Positions 60,515-64,000 of a stretch of DNA of 64,000 nt are shown here, piece by piece. The stretch is taken from positions 32,670-96,669 of the forward strand of contig CAYPMO010000008.1 of assembly GCA_964412015.1 (NCBI GenBank), written 5' to 3'. Within the stretch, counting starts at the first letter, position 1. Every line of letters begins with the position of its first letter. The translations under genes were made by a program, and so were the position numbers. Origin of the DNA: SZUA-318 sp964412015 (GTDB lineage: Bacteria > Gemmatimonadota > Gemmatimonadetes > Longimicrobiales > Gaopeijiaceae). The notes beneath the pieces were generated by a model. It worked only from the letters and a program-made list of their open reading frames with translations. It was not told where the DNA came from and did not search any database.

Positions 60515-61018
60515 GTGCGCCAGGAACGGGCGAGATGGCATGCGAGCAAGGGGATCGGGGGGTTCACTCTCCTCGAGCTCGCGATCGTGCTCGTCCTGGC
60601 CGGGCTCACCCTCGGCTTCGCCGGGCTGACGTTCAGCGGCTACTTTCAGCGTTCCTCCGCCCGCCGGGCGGCCGAGGTCTTCGCCCGGGACCTCACCCTG
60701 GCCCGATCCTCGGCCGTGCGGGCGCGAGAGACGGTCGTCATCCGGTTCTTCGAGAGCAGTCGGTGGTACCAGATCGTGGCCCTCGATTCCGACACGGAGA
60801 TCGCCCGCAGGCGGTTCGGGGTGAACGCCGACGTGGATCTCAGCGCGATCGAGCTGCTGTTCCGAGGGGATACGGTCGTGTTGAACTCGCGCGGCATCGT
60901 GGATCTGTCCAATATTCAGGGGGGGGGCTCACTCGGTGAGGCCCGATTCACGTCGGGCGCCACGGAGTACAGCGTGTACTTCAACAGCATGGGCGCCTCG
61001 AAGGTCGAGGAGAGGTGA
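60515..61018 (+). CDS. Minor pseudopilin, GspH/FimT type
   Basis: The 167-residue protein starts at GTG 60515 with a 16-residue leader ending in glycine, then the prepilin cleavage site GG|FTLLELAIVLVLAGLTLG. Glu5 of the mature sequence is kept, as are the hydrophobic N-terminal helix and the GspH pattern RRAAEVFARDLTLARSSAV. The rest is a beta-rich globular domain. It would be cleaved and methylated by a prepilin peptidase (not in the window) and incorporated near the tip of a type IV pilus or type II secretion pseudopilus. It is the first of four overlapping genes. Confidence 0.87.
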   Translation: MRQERARWHASKGIGGFTLLELAIVLVLAGLTLGFAGLTFSGYFQRSSARRAAEVFARDLTLARSSAVRARETVVIRFFESSRWYQIVALDSDTEIARRRFGVNADVDLSAIELLFRGDTVVLNSRGIVDLSNIQGGGSLGEARFTSGATEYSVYFNSMGASKVEER

Positions 61019-61407
61019 GCAGCCTTCCATGTCGTCGTTCCGCCCCCTCGCGGGGATTCACCCTGATCGAGGTCCTCGGCGCGCTGGTGATCTTCTCCCT
61101 GGGCGTGCTCATGGTGATCCAGCTTTCCAGCGCGCTGTCCGCCCGGATGAACTATGCGGCGCGGACATCGGCCATCGTGGCCCGCGCACAGGAACGCCTG
61201 GATTCGTTGGAGGCGCTCCCCTTCGATTCCCTGGCTGCGGGCACCGATGCGGACACGCTCACGATCCGAGGCGTCAGGTACGTCCTGACCGCCGAGATCA
61301 CCGAGGTGACGGGCCTGCTCTACCAGATCGACGTCGAGCTGGCGCCGTTCGTGGCCGGTGCGGGCCCGGCCTTCTCGGCGACGTCCTACGCGACGGCGGA
61401 GTGGTAG
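61015..61407 (+). CDS. Minor pseudopilin, PilV/GspI type
   Basis: This 130-residue protein has a short leader ending RG, then RG|FTLIEVLGALVIFSLGVLMV with Glu5 preserved, matching the type IV prepilin consensus. After the helix comes a small globular domain with SSALSARMNYAARTSAIVARAQERLDSLEALPF, typical of the PilV/GspI group. It starts at GTG 61015, overlapping the previous stop by four bases, so it is made together with the other minor pseudopilins. The assembly it serves (twitching pilus or secretion) is not resolvable from this locus alone. Confidence 0.85.
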   Translation: MSSLPCRRSAPSRGFTLIEVLGALVIFSLGVLMVIQLSSALSARMNYAARTSAIVARAQERLDSLEALPFDSLAAGTDADTLTIRGVRYVLTAEITEVTGLLYQIDVELAPFVAGAGPAFSATSYATAEW

Positions 61408-62252
61408 GCGACCGGAGAGCCGGCTTCACGTTGATCGAGGCCCTGGTCGCGGTGACGCTCTCCTCCGTGGTCGTGGTCCTGGTGAGCACGGTGTTCCTCG
61501 TGCAGAACCAGTTCTACGCGCTCCAGCTCGAGCGCTCCGCCGCACACGACAACGCGCGGGCGGTCACGGAGACGGTCGCGAGCGAGATCCGGTCGGTCAT
61601 GGCCGGCGGTGTGGTCGTGGCCGAGAACCAGCGGCTCGTAGCCCGCTCACCCATGATCCTGGGCGTCGTCTGCGGTCACGCCCCGGGCAATCGGGCGGCC
61701 GTCCAGATCGACGGCGGCACCGACAACATCACCACCGGCGACGTGGCGGGCGTGGCCCTCCGCGACCCCGTTTCCGGGGCGTGGACGTACGTGGATACCG
61801 ATTGGCAGGACATGTACCAGCCGGGAGGCTTGCCCGCCGACGGCTGCGCGGCGAACGGAGCCGACACCGTCGGGGCCTACGGGGACTTCACGTTGTTCCG
61901 CAACTTCAACAGCTACTTCGGCGGGCTCCCGCCCGTCGGCTCGGTCGTGATGTTCTATCGCTCGGTGGAATACGAGTTCCAGGCCTCGACCATGGACTCC
62001 GCGAGCATGGCCCTGTACCGCGGCCCCTACGGGGAGACGCTCGTGGAGTTCGCCACGGGCATGGACTCCACGGCCCAGTTCACGTACCGGACCGGCGGAA
62101 GCACGTACGCCACGTCGGTCACGGGCGGCTCGCTGGCGCTCGTCGATGCGATCCACATCGAGGCGCGCGCCCGCCGCCGTCCCCGGACCGGGGGGGTGGA
62201 CGACATCACCTACGGTTGGGGCGTGAACGTCTACCTGAGGAACGGCGGATGA
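61401..62252 (+). CDS. Minor pseudopilin, PilW/GspJ type
   Basis: The 283-residue protein starts at GTG 61401, overlapping the previous stop by seven bases. It has a short leader ending AG, then AG|FTLIEALVAVTLSSVVVVLV with Glu5. The rest is a large globular domain rich in glycine and aromatic residues, such as YVDTDWQDMYQPGG and GVNVYLRNGG at the C terminus. Size and position fit a PilW/GspJ-type minor pseudopilin that complexes with the others at the tip. It overlaps the next start by ATGA. Confidence 0.82.
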   Translation: MVGDRRAGFTLIEALVAVTLSSVVVVLVSTVFLVQNQFYALQLERSAAHDNARAVTETVASEIRSVMAGGVVVAENQRLVARSPMILGVVCGHAPGNRAAVQIDGGTDNITTGDVAGVALRDPVSGAWTYVDTDWQDMYQPGGLPADGCAANGADTVGAYGDFTLFRNFNSYFGGLPPVGSVVMFYRSVEYEFQASTMDSASMALYRGPYGETLVEFATGMDSTAQFTYRTGGSTYATSVTGGSLALVDAIHIEARARRRPRTGGVDDITYGWGVNVYLRNGG

Positions 62253-63289
62253 GCGACGGGACGCTCGCCCGGGATCGAAGCGGCTTCGTGATGGGCATCG
62301 TGATGCTCATGCTGTTCGCGATCGCGATCGCGGGCGCGACGGGCTTCCAGGTCGTGAGCTCGGAGTTCACGCTGGCGCAGCAGAACCGTGACGGCCAGGA
62401 GGCCCTGGCCGTCGCGCGGGCGGGGCTGAAACGGTTTCTCGGAGAGCAGGTCGGGCAGGTGGGAGACTCGGTGAGCTACGCGATCGGGGACGGCATCGCG
62501 ACCGTGACCGCGAGGCAGGCGCTCGCCACCGACTCGCTGAACCACCTCTACTACGTGCGCTCGGTCGGCGAGGTGGCCGACGCCCGCACGCCGCTGCTTC
62601 CTGCCTCGCGGACGGTCGGGACCTACGTGTGGCACAGGATCGCCCCGATCCCGCAGAACGGCGCGCTCTGGATCAGCGGCGGGAGATTGACGCTCTCGGA
62701 TTACGCGTCGGTCGACGGCAACGACGGCGCCCCGACGGGCACGTGCGCGGGCGCCGGGGTGAAGGCCGGCGTGGCGTATGGGGGGACTCTCCGTCCCCCG
62801 CCCTCGGGCGGCGGCTACGTGACGGGGACGCCGCAGGCGGTCTCGTACTCCGACTACAGCGCGTTTTACGACTCCGTCGACGTGCGGTGGGACATCCTCA
62901 CGGACCCCAACTTCCCGGTGGACTTCGACGGATATTGGCCCGACTTCGGCAGCTTGCCGTCGGACTCGTTCCCCGTCGTCCGGTTCATCGGAGACAAGAC
63001 CGTCTCATTCGTCTATGGGCGGGGAGTGCTCATCGTGACGGGCAGGATCACGTTCTCGTGGCTCTTCGACTGGGACGGGATCATCCTGGCGGGCGAGCTG
63101 GGGAATACGTCCCAGTGGGTTTCGCCCTCGGTGGACGGGATGCTCATCGCGGGCCTGAACGGCTCGAATCCGAACGTGAGGCTCCGATCCGGTATGTTCC
63201 GATACCATTCGTGCAACGCGTACGAGGCGAACCGGTCGCTCTCGTACCTTGAGGTCGTGAGCGACGCCCTGGTCGAGATCAACCGATAG
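62249..63289 (+). CDS. Minor pseudopilin, PilX/GspK-like, lacking Glu5
   Basis: The 346-residue protein starts at ATG 62249 with a hydrophobic helix (SG|FVMGIVMLMLFAIAIAGATGFQ). The conserved Glu5 is replaced by a hydrophobic residue, as in GspK, the capping pseudopilin. The mature part carries the PilX-like pattern TLAQQNRDGQEALAVARAGLKRFL and a long C-terminal globular domain with aromatic and glycine residues. With the three preceding genes it forms an H-I-J-K-like order. No secretin or ATPase gene is in the window, so whether it serves a type IV pilus or type II secretion is unknown. Confidence 0.75.
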   Translation: MSDGTLARDRSGFVMGIVMLMLFAIAIAGATGFQVVSSEFTLAQQNRDGQEALAVARAGLKRFLGEQVGQVGDSVSYAIGDGIATVTARQALATDSLNHLYYVRSVGEVADARTPLLPASRTVGTYVWHRIAPIPQNGALWISGGRLTLSDYASVDGNDGAPTGTCAGAGVKAGVAYGGTLRPPPSGGGYVTGTPQAVSYSDYSAFYDSVDVRWDILTDPNFPVDFDGYWPDFGSLPSDSFPVVRFIGDKTVSFVYGRGVLIVTGRITFSWLFDWDGIILAGELGNTSQWVSPSVDGMLIAGLNGSNPNVRLRSGMFRYHSCNAYEANRSLSYLEVVSDALVEINR

Positions 63290-63336
63290 CGTGACCCCGG
63301 TGCCGGGGCCGCCGCGCCGGACCCGCGGGGTTCGCC

Positions 63337-63675
63337 CTAACGCTCCAGCATCGTGATCTTCTGCCACGTCTTCTCGGCGAGGCCCGTGGTGAGGGCCTCG
63401 ACCTCGTCCACCGCCTGGAGGATCACGGCGTCGTTGAAGCGCTCGGCATAGAGCGCCGCGACCTTGGCGGCCAGCGACAGCATCTCCGAGCAATAGTCCA
63501 GGTAGCGGCCCAGCTCGTGGGGCGTCAGGTCCCTGCGCGGAGAGGACGTGGTGTCGGGCGTCGAGGTCGTGACCCGGTGCGGGTCCTTCGTGAGCTGGTG
63601 CATGTCCACGAGGTGGGCCAGGGCACGCAGGTGCCGGCGTTGTTTTCCCGTCATGGCCGTCGCCGGACGGTTCAT
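63337..63675 (-). CDS. Hypothetical helical protein
   Basis: This 112-residue protein is not recognised. It has a basic N terminus (TGKQRRHLRALAHLVDMHQL), a serine- and threonine-rich linker, and a C-terminal helical half with HELGRYLDYCSEMLSLAAKVAALYAERF and VDEVEALTTGLAEKTWQKI, which could form a short helical hairpin. It has no signal or membrane segment. It lies 45 bases downstream of the threonine dehydratase-like gene on the same strand and may be co-transcribed. Coding character is moderate. Confidence 0.5.
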   Translation of the reverse strand: MNRPATAMTGKQRRHLRALAHLVDMHQLTKDPHRVTTSTPDTTSSPRRDLTPHELGRYLDYCSEMLSLAAKVAALYAERFNDAVILQAVDEVEALTTGLAEKTWQKITMLER

Positions 63676-63720
63676 AACAACCCCTTTCCGCGAAGTGCAA
63701 CAGAAATCCGGAGGAATTCG

Positions 63721-64000
63721 TCAGGGCGCGCTCTCGGGCAGGCGCTCCAGCTGGAACCCCGCCTCGCGCAGTGCTCGCTCGATCTCTGCGACATGGGCGG
63801 GGCCGCGTGTCTCCAGGTCCAGGGTCACCCACGCCTGGGTCAGTGCCAAGCCGGGCCGCGACCGGGTGTGGTGAATCTGATGGATATTCGCCCGGCAGGC
63901 GCTGACGCAGGCGACGAGTCGCTGCAGGGCGCCGGGGCGGTCGGACAGGCGGGTGCCGACTCGCATCAGACGCCCTTCCTGGACCAGGCCGAGGTTGAGG
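63721..64000 (-). CDS. Threonine ammonia-lyase-like, ACT-domain C-terminal part
   Basis: Only the C-terminal ~93 residues are in the window; the PLP domain lies beyond the end. The visible part starts LNLGLVQEGRLMRVGTRLSDRPGAL and is an ACT regulatory domain: VGTRLSDRPGALQRLVACVSACRANIHQIHHTRS and a second half with AWVTLDLETRGPAHVAEIERALREAGF. The GLVQEGRLMR segment before it is typical of the linker in TdcB-type threonine dehydratases with one ACT domain. These deaminate threonine to 2-oxobutyrate. Other ACT-domain enzymes cannot be excluded without the missing part. Confidence 0.72.
   Translation of the reverse strand, partial: LNLGLVQEGRLMRVGTRLSDRPGALQRLVACVSACRANIHQIHHTRSRPGLALTQAWVTLDLETRGPAHVAEIERALREAGFQLERLPESAP

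Noticed and set aside
1..64000. CRISPR arrays, insertion sequences, attachment sites, tRNA or rRNA genes
   Set aside because: No periodic repeats with spacers, transposase motifs, integrases or conserved RNA gene sequences were noticed on reading both strands. A dedicated search could still find a degenerate element.

Overview
The window is a very GC-rich, gene-dense bacterial chromosome segment with no rRNA, tRNA, CRISPR array, insertion sequence or prophage that I could recognise. The gene content suggests Gemmatimonadota or a close relative. It combines a PadR-linked duplicated orphan permease, a DUF5916 outer-membrane protein, a DUF2723 membrane glycosyltransferase-like protein, a VPS10/BNR propeller protein, a short primary sigma factor without region 1.1, and many GTGA/ATGA stop-start overlaps. 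This placement is an inference from content, not from a marker phylogeny.

Layout. 1-5.2 kb: heme synthesis, with the end of hemL followed by hemE, hemH and hemY on the plus strand and a convergent radical SAM/SPASM gene. 5.4-11 kb: an aldehyde dehydrogenase, a Tat-exported metallo-beta-lactamase-fold enzyme, and a PadR regulator with its ADOP permease. 11-16.6 kb: an ornithine cyclodeaminase-like gene, a short UvrC-like nuclease, an HD phosphohydrolase, a PP2C phosphatase and the primary sigma factor. 16.6-20.2 kb: a minus-strand operon of a lipoprotein plus a BtuF/C/D-type metal-chelate ABC importer. 20.4-25 kb: a plus-strand operon of a flavin reductase, a membrane protein with a SpeE-like tail, a one-chain SbcD-SbcC fusion whose catalytic motifs are eroded, and then a small membrane protein. 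25-38 kb: a ROK kinase, the DUF2723 protein, HyuA, trpE, an AspT/YidE-type transporter, a SixA-like phosphatase, an M20 dipeptidase, small proteins, a PspA-like coiled coil and an ECF sigma factor. 38.7-46.6 kb: a V4R-like protein, Bcp, an orphan HATPase protein, DUF420, CtaA, CorA, a lipoprotein and the DUF5916 protein. 46.7-51.2 kb: the VPS10-like protein, a DnaQ-type exonuclease and a membrane protein. 51.3-59.1 kb: sucA, an alpha/beta hydrolase, and an intact YhaN/YhaO (Rad50/Mre11-like) pair. 59.2-64 kb: a basic protein, a small outer-membrane protein, a four-gene minor pseudopilin operon, a helical protein and the end of a threonine dehydratase-like gene.

The genes are mainly housekeeping: heme b and heme A synthesis, TCA cycle, tryptophan, DNA repair, envelope and uptake. 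The most unusual locus is 20.4-24.7 kb, where a Mre11-like and a Rad50-like domain form one polypeptide that keeps the zinc hook but has lost key nuclease and Walker A residues. It is coupled by overlapping codons to a SpeE-like membrane protein whose active site also looks eroded. A separate canonical Mre11/Rad50-like pair lies about 33 kb away. The heme cluster keeps the hemE-hemH-hemY order of the coproporphyrin-dependent pathway and has a radical SAM neighbour in place of a visible ChdC.
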